Assembly (NCBI RefSeq): GCF_907165205.1
Contig: NC_058193.1
Coordinates: forward strand, 744,001-808,000
Direction of reading: 5' to 3'
Source of the DNA: Coccinella septempunctata
Lineage: Eukaryota > Arthropoda > Insecta > Coleoptera > Coccinellidae
DNA: 64,000 nt
Shown piece by piece: positions 33,320 through 44,328 of this stretch (position 1 is the stretch's first letter; the number at the start of each line of letters is the position of its first letter). Below the pieces are notes generated by a model, which saw only the letters and a list, made by a program, of their open reading frames with translations, did no database searches and was not told where the DNA came from. The position numbers and the translations under genes are program-made.

Positions 33320-33619
33320 AATATGTCTTCAAGCCGTGAGGAACTAGCTTTTGTTCTGGAGGAAGAAGAGTTTCAAAAGCGAAGGAAGCGAAGACGAATG
33401 TGGATACATGACATATGTAAAAAAAGGAAGGATTTTGGAGAATATGTTCATTTATTTCCGGACTTGATGAAGGACGAAAAAAAGTTTTTCAATTACTTCA
33501 GAATGACGCGAGTTAAATTCCATTAATTATTGGAATCCATAAGAGAAGCCATTACTGAGGAAAAGTGTCCGTCTCGCAAACCCATTGGGGCAGAGGAAAG
33601 GTTAATGTTATGCTTGAGG
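33320..33619 (+). pseudogene. Harbinger transposase, N-terminal exon
   Basis: It starts at the ATG of MSSSREELAFVLEEE. It continues with RRRMWIHDICKKRKDFGEY, LFPDLMKDEKKFFNYFRMTR and LLESIREAI, then RKPIGAEERLMLCLR just before a GTAAGT donor. The W-x-H, R-x3-G-E-[YF] and F-x2-[YF]-F-R-M pattern is the N-terminal region of PIF/Harbinger (HARBI1-type) transposases. An in-frame TAA interrupts it after KFH at about 33524. The DDE domain is absent. Confidence 0.75.
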
Positions 33620-33871
33620 TAAGTAGATACCCACTTGTTATTATTGAATGATATTTATATTATATATAGTAGATGGAGGTTATATTTTTACGGCTGACAC
33701 AAAACGAAAAACCTCTTGTATAAATATATTTTTATTTTTAACATCATAAATAACAAAACATAAAAGTTATTCTTTGATATAAGTAACATCTAAAAATATG
33801 CAACAACGAACTTATGAAATATTTCTGTTAAATATCAAAGTAGGAACAATAAAAACTGAAAATAAATCCAT

Positions 33872-34540
33872 TCATTTGGAAGAATTCTGTGGCACATTGT
33901 GGTAATTAGTATGTGCCGATGTATGGTACTCTTCAATATTTAAGTTATCTATAGTATTGATGTTGCCATCAAATCCGGCAGGTCCTGGTGGTGCAGAGAT
34001 GAAATTTCTGGATTGTAATGGTGATACCGAGGGTAGGGAAACGGAACCTAAAGTTTGTCTGGCGTATTTGGAAGGTCCTGCTCCTGCTGATATGTTGTGG
34101 GAGGCATTTTGCGATGGAGAGGAAGCTTCAGGTTGGACAGCATATTGTGAAGGCCCTGGGATGGAATTTCCCGAAGTTATAAGTGATGCTTCGGTATCTG
34201 TTATCAAATGAAAAATCTGTTGTTTGATTTTAATTTGTAGTGCAGCAGGAAATGTCTTAACCGTTGCAGCCATCGAAGAAAAAAATACATCAAGGGGATG
34301 TTTGTCTGCCTGCTGCAATGTTTGCTGTTCTCGCTTGAACTGCAGATATTCCTGCATTGGCGCATTAATCTCCTCGCGGGGTCTTTAGAAAATCTGAATA
34401 CCGAAACCTTCTCATTAGACGATAATTGCTTTTGCAACCAGATACAGGGCTGCCGCCAGACGTTTTGCCACCCCCGCAAAATGATACTTTGCCAACTTGC
34501 TGTGACTATATTGAGTGTAAATAGGTACATCATTCTTTAT
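33872..34540 (-). pseudogene. MADF-BESS accessory protein of the Harbinger element
   Basis: The C-terminal frame (34357-33872) has a BESS-type motif, DVFFSSMAATVKTFPAALQ then IKQQIFHLI, followed by a Ser/Pro/Asn-rich tail ending at 33872. Upstream, in another frame, WQNVWRQPCIWLQKQLSSNE recalls the end of a MADF domain. A frameshift near 34360 separates them, and the first part of MADF is not recognisable. Such proteins help Harbinger transposase bind DNA and enter the nucleus. Confidence 0.6.
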
Positions 34541-35543
34541 GGAATAACGTACAACCAGTTCATGAGTAAATGTTGAATCTAAAAAAACGATAAGAAAAAA
34601 AGGAATACAAAAGAATGGATTATATAACTACGCCGGCGCCGGTATCATACAGTAAAATACATACAGTGAAACGGTAAAACTTCGATATATGACCCACCTC
34701 CAATTTTGATTATTTTTTTTCTTGTAGATTCTCAATCTGTGGAAACTTATAGTTTGGTAGTTATGATTTTTTGAAATTTTCGTAAAATGCATCAAATTGT
34801 GACATTTGGATGTCAAATTCGACATTTCTACCAAAGAAAACAACATTGAACCATAGAAAATGAAAATATTTTTTTTTCTTTTTTGAAGAACATACATAGT
34901 TTTTCGAAACAGTTTAGTTAAATCTGCGTTGACGTTGTAATTCATGAAAGGAAATGATTTCAATTTGGCGCTATTTATCCATAATTTACGGAACTCCTGC
35001 GTAGCATCCGTGTCTAGTTATTCTTAAATTAGACATTTATATTAGACTGATTGTTTATTGATGAAGTTTCTTCCCAAGAAGATAATAATAATAATAAAAG
35101 CCCCGTTCGCAATGGCATTTCTATGCAGTGACTTAAACAAGACTTATCAGAATCACTGTACATTTTTAGTTTGGAAGACGCGGCCGCTGGAGAAGCTCTT
35201 CATCTAGGTCTCTAATCTTTGGGGTCTGCATTTTGTTGTTGGTACATGTTGAAGAGAGATAGGATAGGATGTTATAATGGGAAAATCTAACAATCTTTTA
35301 TGGATTGCATTGATGTTAACTATAATATTATTCTGGCATTCCGTTCATAATGGTGCATAATGAACAAAAATAACGTCAAACTTCAATTTTAATACTCGAT
35401 GAAATGATGGTGCTAACATTAGCCGTTCAATGCCCAGAGAATACCACGTGGAAGTTGTTAGCTGATTCTCTAGACCCCTCAAAATTCACTCGGATTCATC
35501 ATCAGGATCTCGCCTTGAGAAAGGCGGGTTTTAAGCACATAAG
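34541..35543. other. Spacer between the Harbinger remnant and the Merlin gene
   Basis: AT-rich, with a short ATA/ATAA-rich tract near 35082. Minus-strand ORF 34628-34963 has low complexity and is not convincing. The 3' UTR and left TIR of the Merlin element probably lie in its right part, but the end was not identified. Confidence 0.35.
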
Positions 35544-36676
35544 TTCATGGCGTGTAAGCTGCTCGTATGGCTTCGAGGAGGCTCTCAAAAAGATCTATAT
35601 TATTTTTCTCACAATAAAGGCTCCACAAATACTCGCAGAGCCTATCTGCGAAGTGGGTGTCTGCAAATCTACTGCTCCCACAAAAAAAATCTTTCGCAGG
35701 ACGCCAGGTAGCTTCGATCTGCTGCGTGTGGGTACCATCAACAGCTGAAAAAGAATATTTTGTAAATTAATAAAATACTCAATATGAATGAACAACCAAC
35801 CAACAAATCCATGCTCCGGGTCGCTGTGATTAACCTTTCGATGGGTATAATTCTGGCCGGACAATGAGGACATTCCGTCATAAGCTCTCCAGCAATCTGT
35901 GTGGATTACAAATCCTGGAAGAACATGAAGGACTATTTCAGCCAGTAATGTATCAGCATCTCGCTGCTCCACTACCACCATTCTGACGTCGTTGGTAACT
36001 GTATCTACCATTCCCAAGACCCAGTGGCCTTGCAGAACCCGCCAACACCTGGCCCGCCAATCTTCGGTTGGCTTTGCTGGAGAGTCGAGAAGTGATCGAC
36101 CACCATTTCTGGACAGTAACGGTACCTGATTATATTGTCACAATAATAAATTCAGTATGAATGAAAAGATGCAAAAAAATCAAATACCACGCGGCAATGG
36201 TTCCCGGACTCAACTCCGCACTACCAGCCTCGTCCGACCTACTCCGAAGCTCATGACGAGCATCTTTGTAGCTCCAATCTCCCGTGAAGCAATACATTAA
36301 TCTGGGAAAAATATACAACAATGACAATAACTTATCATTCATTATGAAAAATAGCTTACCCTATCGCAATATGCATCTTCAAACGGCATTCTTCGAAAAA
36401 GCTGCCGATGCCTTCGGAAATCTCCACATTGCAACCCCTTTTAGGGCATCTGAAGCGACAATGTGTCCGGCTACTATAAAACTTCATGGGGATTCTATGC
36501 ACCCTACACCTTTTGGAGGTAGCAAGAAGCGCCCATTCACGAGCCTTAGCTTCTCCCTCTTCGGGAGTCTTCGGCATTGCATCCCAATTCCACGGTATGC
36601 TCATAATGGCTAATAAAATTTTGAATTGAACAGTTTCCAAAATACATCTTTTCGAGAATTTATTGCCTGATTTCAC
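35544..36676 (-). pseudogene. Spliced Merlin (IS1595/ISXO2-like) transposase, first catalytic segment deleted
   Basis: Four exons on the minus strand: 36676-36360, 36301-36188, 36125 to about 35796, and about 35750-35544. Junctions keep frame (HIAIG|LMYC, TIAAW|YRYC). Exon 1 has a zinc-ribbon-like end (RFRCPKRGCNVEIS). Then come FTGDWSYKDARHEL, PKIGGPGV, GHWVLGMVDTV, LLAEIVLHVLPG, VIHTDCWRAYDG (catalytic Asp), HRKVNHSDPEHGFV, and after the last intron VDGTHTQQIEATWRPAKDFF with the final acid in QQIE. This is the DDE domain of IS1595-type enzymes, the core of eukaryotic Merlin elements. Between KIGGPGV and GHWVLG the usual VEIDES segment with the first Asp is missing, and the frame changes. 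The copy cannot cut DNA. Confidence 0.8.
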
Positions 36677-38380
36677 AAAACTAGATTGGGGTGTTAAAGT
36701 TCCTTCATATTTATACCCTGTACAATAAGAAAACCTTGATAAAAATACCCTTGGCCAGTTACGAAAAGACTTTACGCCACTGGCGAAAAATCTATAACAT
36801 CGGCGAAGTTATAGCTGGAGAGGGAAATGGCATCATTCCCGTAGCAACGCATTCTATCCGGAAACTGGAAAGAGGTCCCAAGAAGTTGACCTATCAAACC
36901 ACCTAACATAAAAGTCCCTCTACTGTTCCCAATCCCATCGTGAAAAAACTGAAAAAAGGTTTCGGTAATTAGATTATACAAGTTGTAACGAAATTGTTAA
37001 TCAAGTAATCAAAGGTTTGTGAAACTTGCCGTATAGCTTCTTTATTATATGTTAATCGAAAACTTACCTCAAAAATTCACACAACTGACAAAATGAACAA
37101 ATGAAACTTTTATCGTTAAAGATAATAAAACACGAGCAACTCTATCAAGTGTAGGTCATACACATACACTACGAATAGCAGTCAGCTGTTACTTCGGAAT
37201 AAAAGTTCGATATTCGAATAGTTAAAATTATTTCATATTTTGTTTTACGATAAATGAAAGTAGTTTAATTTATACGGTCAATTGTAAAAATAGGGGTAAA
37301 AGAAACAAAGTGAGATTTTACACAATTTACTGTATTCCGTGTTACATTCGTAAAAGTAGAGTGTATCTAAGAACAATCGAAGGTCGAAGTGAACATCTTC
37401 AATTAATATATCAGATTTAAGGGAAAATCAAGTGAAAATTGCAATAACCCATATTAAACGCAACAATATACCATCATACCAATGACGGCTCGTCAGGGTA
37501 TGCAAAAATAATCGAGAAATATAAAATAATTATAATTATTTTATTCTTCAAAACTCATTCCAAATGATCAATTTCGATATTCAAATCTCAATTAATTCCC
37601 TAGTATAACGTACTACAACTTATTTCGATCAACATGACGCCCCAGTCGCCCTGAATTACTTTATTTCGAAGTTCTCTTTCCTTACGCTAAACACGCTAGG
37701 TCGGCCAGCCGCACTAGCCTAGCGAAACGCTTCATGTTATGGTACTATACAGCACCTACGTCGCACGCAGTTATAACCAAGTTGAACTGAACAATACATC
37801 GTATTACGTCGCTGCTAGATACATACACGGTCGACCAGCACGAGTTGGGCCTTCCTTGCTATGGTTTGGGCGTTTAGTTTTCATATTTCTAGATTTCCTC
37901 ATTGTCTATTCTAAGATATTATATATTATCTATTTTAGAAAAGAGCGTATTCGTACCGTTTAAGAGTAGTTTCGTCAATGAAAATATAATATATCCCTAA
38001 TTGTAGTTAGATTTTTTGATAATTAAATGAATAGTTAATTTTTCAAAAAGGGTATTCGTACCGTATAAAAGTAGTTTAGTGATTTTTTGACCATAAAAAT
38101 TCGAAATTCCTAGTGAATTTATAAGGGCACGGTGATTTCGAAGCTTCTTGAATACGTGTAAGATCGGCCGACCCTCGGAGTGGGGATATAAGAATCGCAT
38201 CCGCATCCAGAGACAACCGAGATGGTCAACTAGGAACTAAATCTATGTCCGATTTTGTCTTCCATCTCTTTCTAACATTGGCTTTGGCAATTTATAGGTG
38301 GCGCTGGAATAGGCGGCGGAGAAAATGGCGGGAAATTTGAATCTGCATTAGTCTATATCGCAGTTGAATATTTTGATTTT
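36677..38380. other. 1.7-kb spacer with a short direct repeat
   Basis: No coding family recognised. GTATTCGTACCGT-TAA-AGTAGTTT is present at 37948-37975 and, slightly altered, at 38050-38077. This marks a local duplication of about 100 bp. The Merlin right TIR should lie near its left edge but was not found. Confidence 0.4.
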
Positions 38381-38490
38381 TGCGAACATGATGAAAAAAC
38401 TTTCATTTCTGATATTCCAAGACACATAATATCGACTCATTCGAAAAATGTCTTGAATATCAAAAATGAAAGTTTTTCCTCATGTGCAAA
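38381..38490. repeat. Hairpin with about 40-bp arms
   Basis: The arms contain AAAACTTTCATTTCTGATATT and its complement around a 27-bp loop. They differ by a few changes and short indels. It may be a small MITE or a decayed terminus pair. Confidence 0.7.
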
Positions 38491-38815
38491 GTCAATCATT
38501 TTTAAAATTTTAGGAATAATAAAACTCTGTCTCCACAAGAATATGTTTATTGATATTCATACATATATACACTGATAAATCAAAGGATTTATTACAATTG
38601 GTGCATAGAAATTAAACATTAGAACATGTACCATGTAGTAAGTTTTTCTTTTGGGAATGAAAATAAACATTGATTGATATAAAATTAATTCAACTTGGAG
38701 AGTTTTGGAAACCATGAAAAATAGATCGATGAAGGTCATGAAGATATAAAAGAATGGCGATCGAAATGCGTGATGATGCAAAAGCTGTATCCAAGTAAAG
38801 CAAAAAAAAGAATCT

Positions 38816-39720
38816 TCATTTTATTAAGAATGAAGGATTTTTTTCATTTTTTTCTTCAGAGGCCTCATTTTTGGCATCTGACTTCACTTCTTCGCACTTC
38901 CTTTTGCACCACCAAGGAATGCCAGTCCTACATATAGCAGCAATCGTAATATCCCTTATGCGATCTTTATGATAAGGACATCCTAGATCCTCAAAATTTA
39001 TGTCAGAAATAATTATCCTAAGTGCAGTTACTGCTACTTTATGATGGGATGGGGAGTAATTTAAAAATTCTTCCAACCTTATATTCCACCTCCTACATCA
39101 ACAGTGTACCTCACTTGGGAACATCAGAACAGATCTTTCATCCGACCATTCTTTATTGACGATGAATAAATTTTGAGGTTCTGAACTCAATGAGATTATC
39201 ATATTATCGCATAAGGCACAGCATATATTTTTTCAAGAATAGCTCCTGCCACATATGCTACCGAAAATACAGCAGGGTTTCTAGAAGAAACTTCTCTTGA
39301 AATATCAACTCATAGTTCCTCAGGTGACATCTGGAACTGACGTACTTGATCGGTCAAAGAAGCATCTTCTGGAACTTACCTCTCCTCGCTCTCAAAGGAA
39401 ATATTGAGGAATGATTTTAATTTGCAGAAGAGATTTTCATTATCGCCACAATTTCTCCCTTGAAAGCATTGATTAACCAATCATTGAGAAGTTGTGTTTT
39501 CAGCGTTCCAATGAATTGCTGCACTATAGTATTGTCATTGGATCCGCAACCATACCTTATTTGCCCAAACAGGTTCTCCAACGGATCTTGATTCAAAGAT
39601 CTCGTCTTAAGCGAAATTTAACTATTATGCCTCAAGTATTCCAGATCTTTTGAATTGCATTGATTGATTGGAGCCAACCTTTTTGAAAAGGTGGCATAGA
39701 TTTTCGAATGCTGCCATTTT
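38816..39720 (-). pseudogene. P-element (THAP9-like) transposase relic, C-terminal part
   Basis: Minus-strand frames read GWLQSINAIQKIW, then SLNQDPLENLFGQIRYGCGS, NDNTIVQQFIGTLKTQLLN. This is the diagnostic R-x-L-N-Q-D-x-L-E-N-x-F-G-x-I-R region of P-element/THAP9 transposases. The far C-terminus (38816-39076) is rich in Lys and Glu and includes GCPYHKDRIRDI. Stops and frameshifts separate the blocks. The THAP domain and the catalytic core were not found in place. Confidence 0.7.
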
Positions 39721-40430
39721 TGTTATGCCTCATGAACTGCCAATTTTTTACCTTCTCCTCCTTGCTTGCCATTGAAGCTTACAAATATCATGTCCACTTC
39801 TGAAATGAAAGTTGTAGTTTATAAGGGAATTATACATTTGATTGAATTGAGGAAAACATGGAACCATATAAAATGAATCGATATTCTATAGAAATGAATA
39901 TAATACCCGATGATGGGAAAGTAGAAATTCCTGATGTACCAGCATGTTCCTCATCAATTAGGGAAGACATGCTTTCCAATGCATTTGTTGAAACATCGAA
40001 ATAAGAGTTATTGTAATATCTGAATATGACAATATGCAACGTTGGACGAAAATAGTAATTATTTAAATAAGATTAATACCTGCAAGAAGAGGGGATACCC
40101 AAGATATGGAAATAGCATTTCCATTGATTTTCTGTAAAATTGCATCAGTGAAAGCTTTATCCCTATTTAAGCGGTTGTTGTAAATTCTGTGATGCCTTCT
40201 AACGACAAATTCTTTCAAACCCAGAATTTGCATCCACAACTGTTTCCTGTGAAAGAAAATATTTTTCGAATGTGATCATATAATTCCCCGATGCTCTCCT
40301 TGTTATTTATATACTATGCTTGTCAGATCATGCTGAAGAAGAAACGCAATCAGTTTCGAAATATAGATGTAAATGTCGATTGACTACTAATTGCCCAAAC
40401 AACAATTGCTAGGTTCCCAAATACTTCTCC
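39721..40430. other. Region upstream of the P-element relic with an exon-like ORF
   Basis: On the minus strand about 40250-40082, RKQLWMQILGLKEFVVRRHH continues to SISWVSPLLAG and ends at a GTATTA donor-like site. It may be an upstream exon of the P-element relic or of another decayed gene. I could not assign it. The rest is AT-rich. Confidence 0.3.
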
Positions 40431-40442
40431 CTATAATAGTCT

Positions 40443-41090
40443 AAGATCCCACTGCAGAATTACTACGTTCATTACGTACAGAGACAAACACACATTTTCA
40501 CATACGTTTATGGATAGGAGAATACACTGATAACACCGCAGCCTGTTAAAAGTGGCCGGAAGTAATTTTAATTAAATTAATGTTAATCAATATTCCAAGA
40601 GAAATTTCGTTCACTTCGTTTTGAAATAAAATATCATCCACATCATAGCAATGCATGTTAGGCCTGCCGCAGACATGCAACTTTTCAGTTGCGCAACAGG
40701 TTGATTGCAAGCGGTTCGAGGGCGCACACAAAGGCAATCGCTGCAATTTTTCAGTTGCATGTCTGCGCGGCCCCATATAAATGCATTGTACTCACTTCTG
40801 AAACTAAACAGTTGCAAAACTAAAAATTGCATGTCTGCGGCAGGCCTTAAGAATACTAAAATCCATAGCTGCCGTTGCACACTCGGCCGCAACTACCTCG
40901 CAGCCAGGTGTAAGCAGGTAACATTTCGATGTATTTCTACGTTCATGACGTACACGGATGTTTTTGATATCAAATTAAAGTTAATTTTTTTTCGAATATG
41001 ATGATATATGGCTGCCTGTGAAAAAAATGGCCGCAAGTTAGGTCTGCCATCTGTTAAAATAGCGAGATATCCGAAATAAAGTAAGAAAGA
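40443..41090 (+). repeat. Left TIR of the MULE, outer part (carries a MITE)
   Basis: It aligns to the reverse complement of 47075-47520 once the MITE at 40661-40846 is removed. Shared stretches include TTACTACGTTCATTACGTAC (one mismatch) and AAAATCCATAGCTGCCGTTG. It ends at CGAGATATCCGAAATAAA, after which unrelated sequence begins. Confidence 0.85.
40661..40846. mobile_element. Harbinger-type MITE, 186 bp, with TTA target duplication
   Basis: The terminal inverted repeats are exact over 20 bp: GGCCTGCCGCAGACATGCAA and TTGCATGTCTGCGGCAGGCC. TTA flanks both sides (40658-40660, 40847-40849). The opposite TIR of the host MULE keeps the unoccupied site (ATGTAAAGAATAC read in the same sense), differing by one base. 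A 3-bp TWA duplication is typical of PIF/Harbinger elements. There is no coding capacity. Confidence 0.9.
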
Positions 41091-42150
41091 GTTAGACTCA
41101 TTTCGCACCGAAATATATCTACTGATATTATGGGATCTTTCACTCATGTTCCGGTTTATAGTTTTGCACTGGAAAACAACCAGATTGCACTTTCGGCGGC
41201 GCTTATCGCCACGAGATTAGAGAGCTGGATGTGCCCACCGTACGGATAAAACCCGATGAATAATTTTTCATTCGGTTGTTTTCCGGTAAAAACTCGACGG
41301 TAAAAAGCCGTGGTCTGAAAGGAGTCTTATGGTTGTCAACAGTGCATCTGAATTATTCTTACATTATAACCACGTGTTAGAGCTCGTTGTTCACAACGCT
41401 GTTGATATTATTTATGTATTAACCCTTCGTCGGGCGCTATACGAATATTGAGAGTTCGTGCGCAATGCATATAATAGATTCTAATGAGAATGAAGTCCAA
41501 ATAAATTAATATTAAAACAAAAGAAGAATTTTTTAAAAAGTCTCACCAAAGTTCATTTCAAAGACACTGGACGATTTATCATGTTCAACAAGATGTATGC
41601 GGCAAAAGAGAATAATGAAAAATTCATTAGAAAATCAAAGGGTTTGTTTCAACCCACATTTTATCGTGTTGGAAGTCATTAAAACAAAAGGTGCTACGGA
41701 CGATTTTCGTCAATTCGATGTTGCTCATTGCTACTAAGTACCTCTGTTTAAAGTTTAGTGCTAAGAATAAATGGTTGGCTTCTTCTGTATGGTGCCATGA
41801 AAGCATCTTGGTTTCTGGGAAGTTCAACTCCGATACAAGTTGAAAATGTATTATGTAATTGAGCTAACACATTTTCAGATGATGAAAAAACTCTGATTGC
41901 GACGACGATAGTGACAACTGCGATTATGAAAGCAGCGAGGAATCGGACTAGAAAATGTAATACACTGATATAAAATATAACTTGATTCAAGAGACTGATT
42001 TTGAAGAAACAAAAAAAATTCTTGAGATTTTATTACATTTGTACCTGTACTATTTTTTATTATAAACTAAATCTTTTAATACTTTAAGTTTTTTCCTAAT
42101 ATTCATTAGGTAATTATAATTTTGTAAATGTTAAGTCGTTCCTACTATTG
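41091..42150. mobile_element. About 1-kb insertion in the left TIR of the MULE
   Basis: Sequence contiguous in the right TIR (about 46990-47080) is split here. The insert contains TTAACCCTTCGTCGGGCG at 41418, which recalls a piggyBac-type end. A short acidic coding remnant (DDDSDNCDYESSEESD) lies near 41905-41950. No matching right terminus was found, so identity is open. Confidence 0.5.
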
Positions 42151-43447
42151 TTTGAGCCGCCGGCTAAGAACCCTATCATGCTCACACGGCTGGCATAGCA
42201 TACGTTAATTCTCTCAAAGAATCCCAAAATCCTAGCCAATCAGGGCAAAGCTATCTCGTTTGTCGTTTTCCCTACGCAATGCACCCGATATTGACGTGTG
42301 TGAATCGAAAAACGAATGTTGTGTTATGAATTGACAGCTTTCAGCTGATAGCTTAACCTACAAAGAAAGATCTTTGCTACAAAGCTCAGCTTGTAATAAT
42401 ATTAGTCAGAGTCTCTGATATTAGTGTTCTGTTTTGTAATCCACTGATTAATATGAAGTATATTATTCAAACATGGATTAAAAATAATAATATTGGAAGT
42501 ATAGTATTGTACAAATTTCTCCGTTAGTTCCTCATGTGGATGAATATGAATATTCTTTGATAGTTAAGGTGGTGCGAAACCTTACACTTTGTTTAAATAT
42601 GATATAAAATTTGGTTAATATTAAAATGTAATAAAAATACGGAATTGGCAGTGGACGGTAAACTTCATAATTACCTAAATTTATTATGCCATTTTAGTTA
42701 ATATTAAAAAGATATTGAAAATTGTATCCACTTCAAGGAAGCTGTTTTCTTTGAATACTAAAACATAACTATAAATCTAAGTCATATTCAAAATTGATTA
42801 GAAAAAAATAACTAATGTTATCAGACAATTTGATGTCTATTCAAAATAAGGATTAACTTTCTAGGGATATTTTTCTTCAGAACTCGTAGGCAATAAACTT
42901 CATAATTGCTTCTTCAATTTTTTTTTATCAAAAACTTTGAAGAATTGGCTTGCAAAAAGAGATACACAAATTTTCTCACTCAAATATTTTCAAAGATGCT
43001 CTTGAAAATGAAATTGGCAGGACATAGGGAATAATAGAAACATCCAGGTTGAAAAGTTATCATTCTTTATTTTCTACAATGAACAATAGAATATCCAAGA
43101 AGTACGAGTCTATTACATTTACTTGTTTCACAAAACAGAAATCTGCATAACTCATGGGAAGCAACAGTGCATGTATGATAGCATTATTCTCCAAGGTTGC
43201 ATTCACAAACTTACTACAAGAGTAGATTATGACCATGCTCAGAGAGCATACTCCGAGGAAGACATACATACATTTGTGAATTTGAGTAATCAAAGCTTAC
43301 TCGGAATAAGTTTGAGTGCGCAACACAAGTGAACACTACAAACAAACAAAATGTATTCAGAATGGATATAAATTAAGCAATCTTATACATTTCTTCAGTA
43401 TAATTAGATAATCCGAAATCAAAATAAAACCACATTGACCTACATGA
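42151..43447. other. Inner left TIR remnant and non-coding MULE interior
   Basis: GCATACGTTAATTCTCTCAA at 42199 has its complement near 46992, so the inner TIR continues to about 42260. The following 1.2 kb is AT-rich with no recognised coding sequence. Confidence 0.5.
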
Positions 43448-43792
43448 ATGACTTCACAAACCTTTTAGGGCTTTCACTCCCAATCTCTGAAACAAAATTA
43501 ATTAAAAATTAAATCAACGATTTGCTCCTGCGTGAATTCTTGCACTAATTTGTCAGGAGCAAATTAACTAGAAAAAATTGTTGCCTGACAATGAACTCAA
43601 AATAAATAACGTTGAAACTATAATTCTTCGTAACGTTTCGGAGACTATATCAGAGTCCTTCATCAGACGAAAAAATCTACTTTTGAAAATCTTCTGGAAT
43701 TGTCGCTTTTTGTCTGACATTAATTGTCAACACATTTTTAATTAATTTTGTTTCAGAGATTGGGAGTGAAAGCCCTAAAAGGTTTGTGAAGA
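43448..43792. mobile_element. Inverted-repeat element containing a hammerhead-like motif
   Basis: Arms 43448-43510 and 43726-43792 are inverted copies (CACAAACCTTTTAGGGCTTT and complement). The centre carries a hammerhead-like motif on the minus strand. It is another candidate Penelope-like or retrozyme-like remnant, here inside the MULE. Confidence 0.6.
43624..43674 (-). ncRNA. Hammerhead-like ribozyme motif
   Basis: On the minus strand: stem I TTTTTCGT/ACGAAGAA (8 bp with one wobble), core CTGATGA (the canonical form), an extra A, an imperfect stem II starting GGACT, then GAAAC and a GTT triplet. Of the motifs in this window it has the longest stem I. Confidence 0.6.
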
Positions 43793-44328
43793 GATGCAAA
43801 ATCCTCCCAAAATAAATTTCAATCGATATCTACATGAATGAAATTATATTTCACAATCACTAAAAAAACAAATTCATGCATCATCATTTCTAAAGTGAAG
43901 CACACATATTCTACAAATCAGACATCCATGATAGATGTAGATATTGACCCACCACCTCCCCACCTTCACACCCTCTAAGTGATTTCTACAAAGTAATCAA
44001 AAATGAAAACCAACACAAAGCAGCAGTGGATTAATATTAACCTTCTAAATTCAAACGAAAAGCAAGTTATAAATGTGAATAATATTCCATCACCAACATT
44101 CATAATATTCTACTTTTTGTTAGGATAATATAATTGCTTTTCCTTTTTTCTACTCTTTGGGTTTTTTTTGGCTTGAGAACTATTATAAGTTTTATTGATA
44201 ATCTCTACCATCTTATAAAATTCTTCATCATCCAATGATTTTAATTTCAGGAATGTATCTTTCAATACAGTCTACAAAAATTTTAATGCACAGGATATTC
44301 CCATCACAAATTTTCTACCCAACTTACC
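43793..44328. other. 3' flank of the MULE gene
   Basis: AT-rich 3' region of the minus-strand transposase gene. No other feature was recognised. Confidence 0.3.

Larger units (their letters stand above)
33186..34540. mobile_element. PIF/Harbinger remnant with convergent transposase and MADF-BESS genes
   Basis: The left border follows TTTTAA with GGTAAGCGCACATATGTACA, the style of a Harbinger terminus next to a TWA target. A plus-strand transposase N-terminus faces a minus-strand MADF-BESS-type ORF. PIF/Harbinger elements carry exactly these two genes. The catalytic part of the transposase is missing, and no right TIR was found. Confidence 0.65.

Noticed and set aside
37720..37760. Hammerhead-like GCGAAACGCTTC segment
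   Set aside because: Has GAAAC but no CTGANGA partner at suitable distance on either strand.
41418..41436. Possible piggyBac end (TTAA followed by CCCTTCGTCGGGCG)
   Set aside because: No matching inverted end before a second TTAA was found and no transposase is present, so it is only noted within the 1-kb insertion.
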